Below, in pieces: positions 1 to 10,781 of a DNA stretch of 64,000 bases (the stretch's first letter is position 1; every line of letters begins with the position of its first letter). The DNA is taken from the NCBI GenBank assembly GCA_963585895.1, contig OY757934.1:32864712-32928711 (forward strand). The letters run 5' to 3'. The notes beneath the pieces are model-generated. The model saw only the letters and a program-made list of their open reading frames with translations, did no database searches and was not told where the DNA came from. The position numbers and the translations under genes are program-made. This DNA comes from Sepioteuthis lessoniana. Lineage: Eukaryota; Mollusca; Cephalopoda; Myopsida; Loliginidae.

Positions 1-559
1 TCAAAGTATTGATTTTTTTTTGTTGAAGCAGGATGTGGCAGTTTCAACTGGTTTGTTTCGTTTCCTTTTCCTTTCTTCAATTAAGCCTGGATTAATTTGA
101 ATTTATTCTTCTATTTGTTTTTTTGGTTTTTAAATCCCATTCCTGACACTATGTGTTGTTTTGAGCAGGATGTTTTAAACAAAGAAATATAATGAAAAGA
201 ATGGAGAGGAGATTAAGGTTTTAACAATGGCGGCTTGCCAGCTTTATTTATTAGCAAGTACCTCTTAAACTTTTTGTACAAAAGTGATAACAAACAGCGA
301 TAATTACAATATAAGGAGACTAACTCTGCACATCTTTTTTCAATTTGATTCAACAATGCTTCTCTTTTTGTTGTCTTGAACCAGAAAATTTAACTTTGTA
401 AATGATAGCATGGAAGAAACTATTATTAAGACATACCTAAAACTTTTTTTTAACAAACCTGTGATAGGGGAATAACATAAACAAAAATTTGCTCCTTTTA
501 TATCACATACTCCTGTGGACCCCTTCACATAAACTCTTAGGAAATATACTCCTGTGTAG

Positions 560-728
560 TATAGACAAGCAAAGGCAGGAAGACTAGCTAGTACCTATAT
601 ACAACAGCTCTGTGCTGATATAGAATATAGCCTTGAAGACCACCCAGGAGCGAAGTACAATAGAGACAGGTGGTGAGAGAGGGTCAGGGAGATCCATGCT
701 GGTAGCGAGACATGATGATGATTTCGTA
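560..728 (+). mobile_element. LINE-A 3' end fragment
   Basis: Translation resembles the C-terminal end of the LINE-A reverse transcriptase seen better at 6453-7436 (AGRPARTYIQQLC-like stretch, then a RERVRDI-like end), followed by the same ATGATGATGA tail. It is 5'-truncated, as is usual for non-LTR retrotransposon copies, and carries several substitutions. It lies upstream of the first visible exon of the coiled-coil gene. Confidence 0.75.
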
Positions 729-1036
729 TATACATGTTAAACTTGTATATTATCAACGTAAAATTCAAAAATAATATCTTTTATATTATCAGAATAACAA
801 AAGTAAATTTGAACTCTGATCTGAAGTCTTGGAGAAAAGTACGAATTGAATAATTGAAGACCCAGGTGGTTATACTAAAAATTTCATGGTTCTAGAATAT
901 ATTATTTCGGAGCAGAGTTTTTGTATTTATTTTGAAAAATTTATGTATCTGCAAATAAGGTCTTTTTGATTAAAATAGATTAAATAATTTTTATTACTTT
1001 TCTGTATTGATGGTGCTTATAATTTGCTATTTTTAG

Positions 1037-1188
1037 AGATTTCTTTGAGACAAGCAGAACGACAACGGGAACATGCACAAACTTGTCATGCTGAGCAACA
1101 GAAGACAATTGTAGAACATTTTGAGCAGCAAATAATGGAAATACGCAATCAGCTTCAAGCTGTGGAGGCAGAAAGAAATCTTATGATG
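1037..1188 (+). CDS. Coiled-coil protein, exon A (CCHCR1-like)
   Basis: This is the first of three consistent exons of one gene. The acceptor is TTTTAG ending at 1036 and the donor GTAACT starts at 1189. The exon starts with two bases of a split codon and ends on a codon boundary. It encodes about 50 residues of charged, heptad-like sequence rich in Gln, Glu and Arg (AERQREHAQTCHAEQQK, then EHFEQQIMEIRNQLQAVEAE), as expected of a coiled coil. It ends in ERNLMM, which continues into the next exon as ATLQQEGL. From memory, the ERxLxxATLQQEGL pattern near the C-terminus recalls CCHCR1, a coiled-coil centrosome and P-body protein of vertebrates. That identity is an inference; the exon structure is read directly. 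Earlier exons must lie outside the window or in the first kilobase, where I could not fix one. Confidence 0.72.
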
Positions 1189-2577
1189 GTAACTTTGTTT
1201 TTTTTTACATAAAGGAAGGAATAATGTCCCCACTTGTAGCTGAGGCTTTATCTTAATCTTCATGTTTTTCATTCAAGCAAAAAATTTTATTGATAAAAGA
1301 AATGACTCTATGATGTACACATTTCAAAAATTTATTTGTCGTTGTTGGAACATCTGCTTTGAATAATGCATTTTGTTTTGGTTTTCAAACATGTGTACTG
1401 AATATTGTGGTTATTATAATTTATAGATTTTATCAATTCAAGTGATTTTGCTAATATTACACTGTTTCTTCATATAATAAAAATAGAATATTAACAAAAT
1501 CACTCATAACTTATGCTTATTTATTAGTAATTAGTATATTTTATGAAGGGACTGTATTTTATGAAGGGACTGTATTTATTTTACTTGCCAGGTTAAATTA
1601 AGATAATTCAATTATTTATCTATTTCCCAACTTTATCCAGTGTTACCATTTTAGATATTTTCCCCCTTGATGTTAACACAGGATATGACTTCAAAGAATT
1701 CTGAAAAATGACTCTAGTTTGTCTTAGATATTCTTTGAATTGCCTTGTCAACTCCATCCAGTGTTTCAAAATATATATGTAGTGTAATAGAAATTTAATA
1801 GAAATAGATGTAGTGTTTCAAAATATATATAATTCTTTGAATTGCTTTCTCAACTCTATCTAGTGTTTCCACTGTAGATATTGATTGGTTGGTTTGTTGG
1901 TTGAGTGTACATTAAGTCAACCCTTGTTGGGTTACTCTATCTTGAATCATTTCATTATAAAAATTCAACTCTCTTTATTCTTTCTTGGAGTCAAAGCTTA
2001 TGTAGTGTGAGAGAGAGACGGATGGAAGGAGATGAATGTAGACTGCTCATATTGACCCACAACTTCTTCTCTTGACCATACCATGCTGTGTTATCTTCAA
2101 GGCCCTACTTAACACTTCTGCTTTTCAGCTGGGGGCTACTCAAGCAGAGGTTACTTCCCCAATTGGCGCTCTCTGTGATTGCCTGCTCTCTTCTGGCCAC
2201 AAGTTGAGACTCTAACTAAAACTCTCACATGGTCATCTGCATATATCATTTCATAATGCCCATGATTTCCATTCAACATGTGATTTCTTCCACCTATTTT
2301 CACAGGTGCATCCTATGCAGAAAATATCTGATAGCTTGGTCAAGAATTAATATGCAACATTATATTTCCAATTTTATATGATATAAAAATCGATCTTCAC
2401 AGTAATTTTTAACAGGTAAACAGTTTATACTTAAATTGCAATATCAATGTTTTAAGATTCAATGGATTAATGGAGCCTCGTCACTAGATGCACCTTAGGA
2501 CTCTTAGATATTGAAACCATTATTCTCTATGACACAGGATGACTGTTAATGATTAGCACAAATCATTTTAATGATTA
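1189..2577 (+). other. Intron sequence with a recurring CAACTCCATCCAGTGTT motif
   Basis: No gene is seen. Variants of CCAACTCCATCCAGTGTT recur near 1627, 1747 and 1845, then twice more at 2595 and 2718, which suggests a decayed tandem or dispersed repeat. A short CT/AG-rich stretch around 1970-2220 is unassigned. Confidence 0.4.
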
Positions 2578-2816
2578 TTTTAATTTTGTTTCTTTGCCAA
2601 CTCCATCCAATGTTACAAAATTAAATTTTGAAAAAGAAAAATATTTTTATGATGTCACAAAAATAATTCCAATAAAAATTTTTTTTTTGTTTTTGTTTTA
2701 TTTTAATTTTGTTTTTTTGCCAACTCCATCCAATGTTACAAATTTAAATTTTGAAAAAGAAAAATATCTTTAGTGGAAAGCCTTATGATGTCACAAAAAT
2801 AATTCCAATAAAAATT
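2578..2816 (+). repeat. Two-copy direct repeat, about 120-bp unit
   Basis: The unit begins AATTTTGTTTCTTTGCCAAC and ends TCCAATAAAAATT. It occurs at about 2578-2685 and again at about 2703-2816, with a small insertion (TTTAGTGGAAAGCC) in the second copy. Near-identity shows a recent local duplication inside the intron. Confidence 0.8.
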
Positions 2817-3241
2817 ATGATGGTCTTTCAATAGTGAATCAAGATGATTAAGTAGAAATTTGGAGAAATAAAAACACATGAAACTAAATCTTTGAAGCCA
2901 TTTTTGTAAAAGAAGAAAGAAGCAAAAAGTCAGTGTTAAAAAGGCAATTTCTATTACCAATGTTCAATTGGGAGTAGAAACTGTTTATTCAACTTTTACT
3001 TTTTGCTTTTTTCTGATTTTATAAAAATGATCACTGAACTAAGTGTGCACACTTGTTTGATGACAGTATTCATCTGATGATATTTTCTGTGACAAAAATG
3101 TAGACTTTTGTAAAATTTCTAATTTCTATACTTCTTCTTACTTAAATTGTGCTGATGACAAAAATATAGAGGAATGATTTCACTACTTCCAGACTTTCAA
3201 TGGCTATTTATAATAAAATTCTTTCTTGATGAAATTACAAT

Positions 3242-3342
3242 ATATTTAAATCACTACTGTAACCAAGAAAGTAGATTAAACAATTAAATAGACAATTAAA
3301 TTGTCTAATCTACTTTCTTGGTTATAGTAGTGATTTAAATAT
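3242..3342. repeat. Foldback repeat, 46-47 bp arms
   Basis: The left arm 3242-3287 and right arm 3296-3342 are near-perfect reverse complements (core TCACTACTGTAACCAAGAAA) around a spacer of about 8 bp. This is a MITE-like or foldback hairpin in the intron; no transposase or clear target duplication is visible. Confidence 0.85.
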
Positions 3343-3599
3343 AATGATAAAATTTTATTTCAGTATGTTGCGAATCAACCTTTTGAAATTCATTTTTGCA
3401 AGACTAAAAACTAAAAAAAATTAAGCAAAATTGTGAAAGTAAGAAAAAGGATATTTATTACAAGACGAAAGGATAAAAATATAAAACAAACACATAATGG
3501 GAAGAATTAAAGTAAGAAAATGGCAAAATGAAATTATTCAACTATTATAACTGATGAAATTTTAGAAGTTTTTGTAAAATTGAGAAAGTTTTTTTTAGG

Positions 3600-4460
3600 T
3601 AGATAATGGTGAGTGAGGATAACATGCTTCTGATAATATGTGATGAGCAAATTTTTTATATCATTACCAAGCTCAAACTAAAGTTAGTTTGTTTAGGAAT
3701 TGACTGGACATTTAAACTTAGTGAAGACTACTAAAGAATTTCAATTTAATAAAAGTGACTTTTTTAAAAATCAATTTTGCTTCATAAAAAAAACTACATT
3801 TGAGGTTTTTCATTATTTCTTTAGATATATTGCAATGAGAATCTAAGACATTTGATTGAGCTAGATTTTCATAAAAATATAGTTTGACTCTGATCAAGAA
3901 AAGGCCATGCCAAAAGCTCTAAAAAACGTTTTTCCCAATTTGTTAATGCTTTTTTGTATTAGAAATTTAAAAGAAATATTTTTAGGTTTACAACAAAAGA
4001 ATGCTGCAAATGATTGACAATGTTTTAAATATGTTTGCTTTCCTTATTGAAAAATAAACACAAGTTTGTTATTTTGAGCAAAAATGCTGAATCATTGAAT
4101 TATGTAGTTAAAGATTTAATAAATTGGAAACCATCCAATCCATTTGAGTTGATTGAAAAATTGATATCAAATATAAATATGAACAGCAAAAGTATTTTAA
4201 ATTCAGGTAACTATAAAATCATTAACTTCGAAACTATTAATCAAATTATGAGGGAAAATGTAGCAAACAATGCCAAGAGAATTGTTTCTTCTTTTGTTAA
4301 AAGACCTGATTCTCTAGTTACAAGTCCCATCTTTCTAACTGTTGTCAAAACTGCACTTCCAATGCATAACTAAATTCCTGTTCTCTCACAAAGTTTTGCT
4401 CTTGATGTTCCAACAATATAATTCATTCTGGTTCTGTTTTTAGCAGCACTGGTGTTTATC
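3600..4460 (+). pseudogene. Unrecognised coding relic, 113-codon open stretch at 4035-4373
   Basis: A stretch open from 4035 to 4373 has protein-like composition (for example INMNSKSILNSGNYKIINFE and RIVSSFVKRPDSLVTSPIFL). Weaker, stop-interrupted coding-like sequence runs upstream from about 3600 (MVSEDNMLLIICDEQ). After the stop at 4371-4373, another frame gives a hydrophobic run near 4440. I do not recognise the family. It sits in an intron of the coiled-coil gene on the same strand. A decayed mobile-element or retrocopy protein is the likeliest explanation, but no RT, integrase or transposase motif is visible. Confidence 0.35.
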
Positions 4461-4689
4461 TGTAGCTGAGTTGTTGTCCATTTGTTGTGTAGAAAAATAA
4501 CTTGAAAATTTACCAAATTTCAGATGACAAAAGAAGAGATACTTCATATAAGAGCATTACTTAAAATTATTTCCCTTAGAACTAAAATTGGATCTAATAA
4601 GAGTTATCTTGCCTTAACAAGGCAGGTATAAAAAGTACAGCCACTATTTACATAATTAGCATCCTAATACTTGATAAAATTATCATCTT

Positions 4690-4965
4690 CATTTTTTTTT
4701 ATTGGTTGGTTTGGTTTGGTTTCTTTGTTTAATGGCATATCAACCTTTGTAGGTTATTTAATGCCAAAGCTATTCTCCTTGAAGAACAGTAGTGGTACTA
4801 TTTAACCCATAGCTGGGAGAATAAGGGGATTCATACCTTTCCCAAGGGTATTTGCCCGAAAGTGAATGTAATAGCACGACTGGAGTATGAACTCGCGCAT
4901 TACGATTCCGCAGTCCATTGCTTTAACCATTATACAACAAGGACACCCCCCTTTTTTATTGGGGA
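4690..4965 (-). mobile_element. SINE-X (tRNA-derived), copy 1
   Basis: Read on the minus strand, a tRNA-like head with A box (GTATAATGGTTA) and B box (GAGTTCATACTCC) is followed by a body containing AATACCCTTGGGAAAGGTATG. The tail reads GGTTGATATGCCATTAAAC and then CCAAACC repeats. The body is shared with SINE-Y and the tail with the W repeat. Confidence 0.85.
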
Positions 4966-5048
4966 AAAAATGGTTGTAGTACATGATAGTATGTTGTCCA
5001 AGTTAAATTTTAAAATATGATAGTTATTTTTCTTTCTTTCCTTTGCAG

Positions 5049-5187
5049 GCTACTTTACAACAGGAAGGTCTCATAGGAAAACTGAAATTTGACTGTCTTC
5101 CACCTTTGCAAGATGTGACTTCTAGTGTGAATAGAACGACTCCAGTGACCTTTCCAGAAGTTGCTAAGAGTAATTTAGAAGATAAAG
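5049..5187 (+). CDS. Coiled-coil protein, exon B (CCHCR1-like)
   Basis: The acceptor CTTTGCAG ends at 5048 after a pyrimidine tract, and the donor GTGAGT starts at 5188. The exon begins in phase 0, matching the codon-boundary end of exon A, and ends after the first base of a codon. It encodes about 46 residues: ATLQQEGLIGKLKFDCLPPL, then a Ser/Thr/Pro-rich, probably unstructured linker (VTSSVNRTTPVTFPEVAKSN). The intron before it (1189-5048) holds a foldback repeat, an unrecognised ORF relic and a tRNA-SINE. The switch from coiled coil to low-complexity linker is typical of the C-terminal side of such proteins. The family name remains tentative. Confidence 0.72.
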
Positions 5188-5261
5188 GTGAGTATCTCTT
5201 AGAACCTTTTCTTCAATAAACAATTATTATTTTTATGAAATGGGTTGATTAAATATGAGTG

Positions 5262-5500
5262 AAAAAGTAAAGTTGGCAACTGAAGGCTCTCTTTTCAAAT
5301 GCTGCTACACCGAGGTGTAGGGGAGGGCACTACTCCATCCCCTGGATTGCTCCACTTTACCCTTGATCATTACCTTGTAATGCTGAGTGTTAAGTAAGGC
5401 AGCATCAGTTACCATTTTTTGAGTCTTTGGTATGACTTGACCTGGGATTGAACCTCTGTCTTCCAGACTATTGGTGAGGCCTTTGCCATTAACATTGTTT
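5262..5500 (-). mobile_element. SINE-Z (tRNA-derived), copy 1
   Basis: Minus-strand copy of the SINE-Z family: a tRNA-like head (AATGG...CTGGAAGACAGAGGTTCAATCCCAGG type), then AAAAATGGTAACTGATGCTG, then the end CCCTACACCTCGGTGTAG. The family recurs at 9.7, 23.0, 27.8, 40.1, 40.9 and 58.0 kb. A (TA)n(TG)n microsatellite lies at 5520-5562. Confidence 0.85.
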
Positions 5501-5520
5501 TCTTTTTCTCTCTCTCCTTG

Positions 5521-5562
<42 letters not shown>

Positions 5563-5599
5563 GAGAAAAAGTGTGTGCAATGATTAATGAAACAGAATC

Positions 5600-6420
5600 T
5601 ACAAATTTAATAAATTTTATTTTTTTTACTTGTGTGAATAGCTTGTGGAAAAATGACAAAATTTACAAAATCTCTTTTCTTGATAAGAAAAGGTAATATT
5701 TGTTAATATGTTAATATGCCCCAATATGGTATCAACAAAAAAATAGTTCATAGCTGTTTTTGTTGTTTTTAACTAGATAATATATTGTGTATAAAAAAAT
5801 CTTTTGATCTGTATGTCACTATGTAGATAGACAGTATATTTATGATTCTAATATGTATGTGTAATGCTAGGCAATAGTAATTAACTGTAGGCAATGTTAG
5901 ATCAGTATGAGCATCTCTACCAGAAAAGTAAACAAGAAAGATATAATATTTTGCGTGTAGAAATAGTTAACAGATGTAAAATCTAAGTAGATTCAAAGGA
6001 ATTGAATGTTGGAAGGTAATTAAAATTCATTCAATAGAAAAAAAAACAAAACTAAATTGAGGAACAATAAAGACAATCTTTATTGAATACTGAAAAATAG
6101 TGATTTTCTTGCTTTATTTAAAAGAGTTAAATAGGCTCCCAAATTAGATCAAAAGTGAATTGATTTATTTATGATTTTAATTGGTAAAATAATCTATTTT
6201 CAATAATCTAAGAGGGAACAGTTTGTAAAAATTATTTAAGGTTTTGATCGTGAAAGTTTAGTGAGATTAATTCACATATCATCAGTAACTCAAAGAAAAG
6301 TCTGTGTCCTAAATAAAGGCACTGATTGGTCAAAAAATGAAAAACTACAGATCCAAATTCTAAAGCTTCTGGGAGTCTTTTTTTGCACAAAAATTAAATT
6401 TTATTTACTATGGTAATCAA
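5600..6420 (+). other. Intron sequence, nothing recognised
   Basis: AT-rich intronic sequence without recognisable coding, RNA or mobile-element content. Confidence 0.5.
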
Positions 6421-6423
6421 ATG

Positions 6424-6456
<33 letters not shown>

Positions 6457-7436
6457 GTAAAAGTACGATCACCGGATGGAGACACAGAATACTTTGACAT
6501 TGTAGCAGGAGTACTACAAGGGGACATGCTGGCTCCGTACCTCTTTATCATTTGTCTAGACTACGTACTTAGAACATTGATTGACAAAATCAAAGAGAAT
6601 GGCTTCGAACTGACGAAGAAAAGAAGAAAAAGGTACCCCGCAACAACAATTACCGACGCCGACTACGCCGATGACATAGTGATACTGGCAAATACACCTG
6701 ACCAAGCCGAAACACTGCTACATAGTTTGGAACGAGCAGCAGCAAGCATAGGCCTCTATGTTAATGCACACAAAACGGAATATATGTGCTATAAACAAAC
6801 GGGGGACATCTCCACTCTAGAAGGAACCCCTCTTAAACTAGTAGACAAATTCACTTACCTAGGAAGCAGCGTCGAATCAACCGAAAAGGACATCGAAACG
6901 AGGTTAACGAAAGCATGGATAGCTATCAATAGGCTATCAATTATATGGAAATCAGACCTAACCGATAAAATGAAACGCAGTTTCTTCCAGGCAGCGGTCA
7001 CATCGATACTGCTATATGGCTGCACTACATGGACGCTAACAAAACGGCTGGAGAAGAAGCTAGATGGCAATTACACAAGAATGCTGCGTGCAATCCTGAA
7101 CAAGTCCTGGCAGCAACACCCCACAAGACACCAACTGTACGGCCACCTGCCCCCTATCACAAAAACTATTCAAGTTAGAAGAACCAGACATGCAGGACAC
7201 TGCTGGAGAAGTAGGGACGAACTCATAAGAGATGTACTCTTATGGATCCCCACACATGGCCGCGCAAAAGCAGGACGACCAGCACGAACATACATTCAGC
7301 AGCTATGTGAGGATACAGGATGTTGTCCTGAAGACCTACCTAGGGCGATGAACGATAGGGAGGAGTGGCGGGAGAGGGTCAGGGATATCCGTGCTACCAG
7401 CGCGATATGATGATGATGATGATATATATATATATA
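6424..7436 (+). mobile_element. LINE-A: 5'-truncated non-LTR retrotransposon (reverse transcriptase)
   Basis: A (TA)n run at 6424-6452 leads into an open frame to 7410, about 320 codons. It starts inside the RT domain at VKVRSPDGDTEYFDIVAG. RT motifs visible are GVLQGDMLAPYLF near 6510 and the catalytic box ITDADYADDIV near 6650-6685 with the two Asp intact. The connecting and C-terminal part includes KTEYMC, LVDKFTYLGSSV and LLYGCTTWTLTKRLEKK. It ends VRDIRATSAI, then TGATGATGATGATG and more TA repeat. The enzyme would copy its RNA at a nicked genomic target. This copy lacks the endonuclease and the first RT blocks but has no internal stop, so it is young. It sits in an intron of the coiled-coil gene, sense orientation. 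Other fragments: 560, 20466, 31700 and 62378. Confidence 0.92.
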
Positions 7437-7440
7437 TATA

Positions 7441-8430
7441 TTTGATTAAACAATTGAGGTATCTTTGTGTACACATTTTTGTATTTATCCTTTTGAGTCA
7501 CTGCATTGATTTTTATGGTATTTGGCAGGAATTGGTTTATAAACTTCCTATAATTAACTGGTTCCCTAGTACTTTCTGCCTGATCTTGGGCCATCATCAA
7601 AGGTGTATATATTGCAAAAGCGATGTGACGTTTGCATGTACATTACTACTTTGTAAGTGTTGAGCACTTATTATCTATACTGGTGTGTTGTTTTAGTGCT
7701 TTTTTTAAAGATAGTTCTATGAGTAGCAACAGTAACTAAAGACATTTAAGTACATTAGTACTGGATTTGAAATTTATTCTATTGAGTTTAGATAGTTTTT
7801 TTCTGATATGGAATGTTTCGAGAATCTGAAATTTTTTGCTTCTTATTTTGGTGTTCTAATATTGTTGTGTTTTAAGTAAGAATTTTCTAAAACTCAGTTT
7901 TTTGGACAAGAATGTTTTTTCAGATGTTGTGCTATTGAACTGGTATTGGAGGGATGCATAGTGAGTTGTCTTGATCGGGTAGTTGAGGTTAAACTAATAT
8001 GTATTTTGTTATTTTCAGAGATACAATCTTCTAAAGTACATTTAAATTGATATATAATGTTTGTTTTTTGCAAAACCCCAATTGAGGGGAAAGAATTATT
8101 GTTAATCACTAAGTTTTAAATTTATTATGGTATATGATAAATTTTATTTTTTTATTAGGATCAGTGGGGAGTATATTTCTTTTAATCAACGTTTTTAAAA
8201 TATTTTCATCTAATTTATAATTGTAGTGCATTTGGTTATGGTAAAAAAGTTTGATAAATGTTTGTTTATTGGTTGGAGTGCTGTAGTGTTTATTTAAAGA
8301 GAGTACTAGGGAACCAATTAATTATGGGAGGTTTATTAACAAATTCCTGCCAGATACCATAAAATTAATGCAGTGACTTGAAAGGATAAATAGAAAAATG
8401 TGTAGACAAAGGATGTCTATATTGTCTAAT
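7441..8430 (-). mobile_element. Penelope-like element with inverted flanking repeats
   Basis: The minus-strand frame 8109-7894 resembles the zinc-binding/GIY-YIG C-terminal part of PLE proteins (NIIYQFKCTLEDC, then IHISLTSTTRSRQLTMHPSN and SIAQHLKKHSC). The flanks 7441-7577 and 8288-8430 are reverse complements of each other at roughly 85 percent by eye (shared GGTTCCCTAGTACT and TGGTATCTGGCAGGAATT-like sequence). PLE copies are known for such repeated or inverted terminal sequences. The RT domain is missing. The element abuts the LINE-A tail. Confidence 0.75.
7563..7606 (-). ncRNA. Hammerhead-like ribozyme motif in the PLE flank
   Basis: On the minus strand the element reads CACCT, TTGATGA (7600-7594; canonical CTGATGA with C3 changed to T), a short stem II (TGGCC...GGCA), GAAA (7576-7573), a two-bp stem III with a TA loop (AG-TA-CT) and A17 at 7567. 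GGG then follows to pair with CCT. PLEs are known to carry minimal hammerheads with very short stem III. The C3 change should reduce or abolish cleavage, so this is probably a degenerate copy. Confidence 0.5.
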
Positions 8431-8464
8431 CAAATATGTATAAATGAAGAAATGCTGCCCAAAT

Positions 8465-8508
<44 letters not shown>
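8465..8508 (+). repeat. (AC)n(AT)n microsatellite
   Basis: About nine AC units run directly into about ten AT units, just beyond the PLE flank. Confidence 0.95.
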
Positions 8509-8509
8509 C

Positions 8510-9700
8510 TGCTCATTCCAGCACTATGTTTACTCAGGCTCAGCCTGAGTAACCTAAGGGTCAAGTATATTTCAAACCAACAAGTTATATCTCAGAACAG
8601 AATACTCATTTATTCTTGACTTTGTGACTCAGGCTGACAAAATTTGGTCTAAGTGGTTCTAATTAATTATTTTTGTGGAATATAGCTTTGTTTCAACTTC
8701 ATAACTTAAAATGTTGACTTTAATAAATTTTGCATTTTATTGTAATGTTATGTAAGCCAAATTTAATGAGGCCAACTTGGGCTGATTGAATTTAGCCTGA
8801 CTCAGTGATATGAACAAATTGTAATACAAAGCCTGAAAAGCTGTAAATGTAAGCAACTGTTTCCCATTCTTATACTTGTATTTAGTCAATCAGTGATGAT
8901 TTTTGCAGGAATAAGAATTGTGTAATACTTTTAGCATTATTTCCTCTTATGTAAAAAAAAACAAACTATTTTTCATGTAATGTAAAACAAGTACATAGCA
9001 ATGTAATGAATTATGATTTTAATAGCATTTGATTCATCAAAATTTTATTTATTTTCTTTTTAAAATTATTTTTACTATAAATTAAATGAATTGAAATATT
9101 TTATTAATGAATAGATAATTTGCTTTTACAATTGGAGTGTGTTTTTTTTTCAGCTCAAAAATTCTCTGATGTATACTTTTTTCAAAATTTTTTACATTGT
9201 AAAAATATTTCAATGCAATTAGTGTTTGTAAATATCTCTGATTCGATTGAGTTTACTTAAAGAGTTTTTCTATCAACATCTTCTGTAATTGTTTTTTTTT
9301 ACTTGTACCACAAAGATTTTGATAAAAATTTACTTTTATGCAATTTTTGAACTGTTAATTTTCTGTGGAAAATGTTTGTTCATATCTAACATAGAGCTAC
9401 CAAATTTGATATACATACTAGACCAAGGGGAAAGTTTTAATGTTAAATATAATTCTTCCTTTGAAATTATGGTTTTTCATTGAAAGAGATTTTATCTCAC
9501 TAAACAATCAGATGGAAGCTATATTGCTGTAAGATGTAACTGGTTTACCAAATTTAAATTTCTAAACTAAAATAAAAAAAATCAATGTATTATATATTTA
9601 TTATTTATTATATATTTATTATTATTTATTATATATCTATTGCCTCTAATTAAACAACGCTGATTAGATTTATTGGCCAAGTTCCTTCAGTTGGATATGT
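8510..9700 (+). other. Intron sequence, nothing recognised
   Basis: AT-rich sequence with short homopolymers and a (TTATTATA)n-like patch near 9590-9640. The short open stretches here are AT-biased and look random. A paired stretch CTCAGGCTCAGCCTGAG near 8534 is a short palindrome. Confidence 0.5.
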
Positions 9701-9704
9701 AAAT

Positions 9705-9975
9705 AAAAGTAAAGTTGGTGACCATAGTTGAGGGTGACCAGAAGGCTCCCTTTTCAATAGCTACTACATCGAGGTGTAGAGGAGGGCACTACTCCTTTCC
9801 CTGGATTGCTCCACTTTACCCTTGATACATACCTTATATTGCTGAGTGTCAAGCAAGGAGGTATCAAGTACCATTTTTTTAAAGTCTTTGATATGACATG
9901 ACCTGGGATTGAACCCAGGTCTCCTGGACCATTGGCAAACACTCTACCCACTAGGCCAATGAGCCAGTGTGAATG
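9705..9975 (-). mobile_element. SINE-Z, copy 2
   Basis: Well-preserved minus-strand copy: head ATTGGCCTAGTGGGTAGAGT with A box, B box GGGTTCAATCCC, body AAAAATGGTACTTGATACCT, end CCTCTACACCTCGATGTAG plus GAAAAGGGAGCCTTCTGG. Confidence 0.9.
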
Positions 9976-10781
9976 AGTAAAATAGAAGGAACAAATTTTA
10001 ATATAAGAGAATTTTAAAAAATCCAATAAAACAATTTTAGCAGAAAAGTTTCAAAAAGTCTGTATTTGTGAAGGGAATTCTTTGTCTGCAATGTTTGTGA
10101 ATGAAATTCTTTACTTACAAATTACTTAATAACAGAATGCAAATTTGTCATGAAATCATTTGCAATAAATTTTTATAATTATTGTCCAGATATTTTTAAC
10201 ATAAACCATCACTAATACAGTTCTATACTTAATCTTCTTTCAAGAATTAGATACAGTAGATGTTTGATTTTAGTCTTTGAATGAATTTTCAGAGTCAGTT
10301 ATTTCTGGTGCATTTCTTGGCTATTCTTTTACTTTAAAGTTTATTTAAAGAATAAGACATTTTCTTTATGTTTAAATTGTAAATCCCACACGAGACTATG
10401 GTAAGTACTTATTTTTTAATTTATCATTTATGTGGAATGTACATATCAAAGATACAAATGTAATTAGGTTGGTGCAAATGATTTTTACAGATTCATTTTG
10501 ATATTCTGTGGATGTTTGGCTATCTTCTTATGTTATATAAAATTGATTATTCTCAAATAATGTCTTCATTTAATTACTATATATTTGATTGAATTACTTT
10601 TATTAATTAAAAGCTCCTCCCCCCCTGCTATTCATCAACAAAACCAGAATGCACTGCTTTGGGTTATTTAGTTTTTGAAGTGCTATACAATTGCATTTGT
10701 AATTTGTAATATTAATTTATTTCTTCTTTTTTCCAAAAGGTTAAGTTTCAATAAAAATTGAAATATTTTTACTTTCTGTAG
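9976..10781 (+). other. Intron sequence before exon C, nothing recognised
   Basis: AT-rich sequence ending in the acceptor of exon C. No mobile element or RNA gene is recognised. Confidence 0.5.

Noticed and set aside
6855..7070. Minus-strand ORF over LINE-A
   Set aside because: It is the antisense shadow of the LINE-A reverse transcriptase frame on the plus strand.
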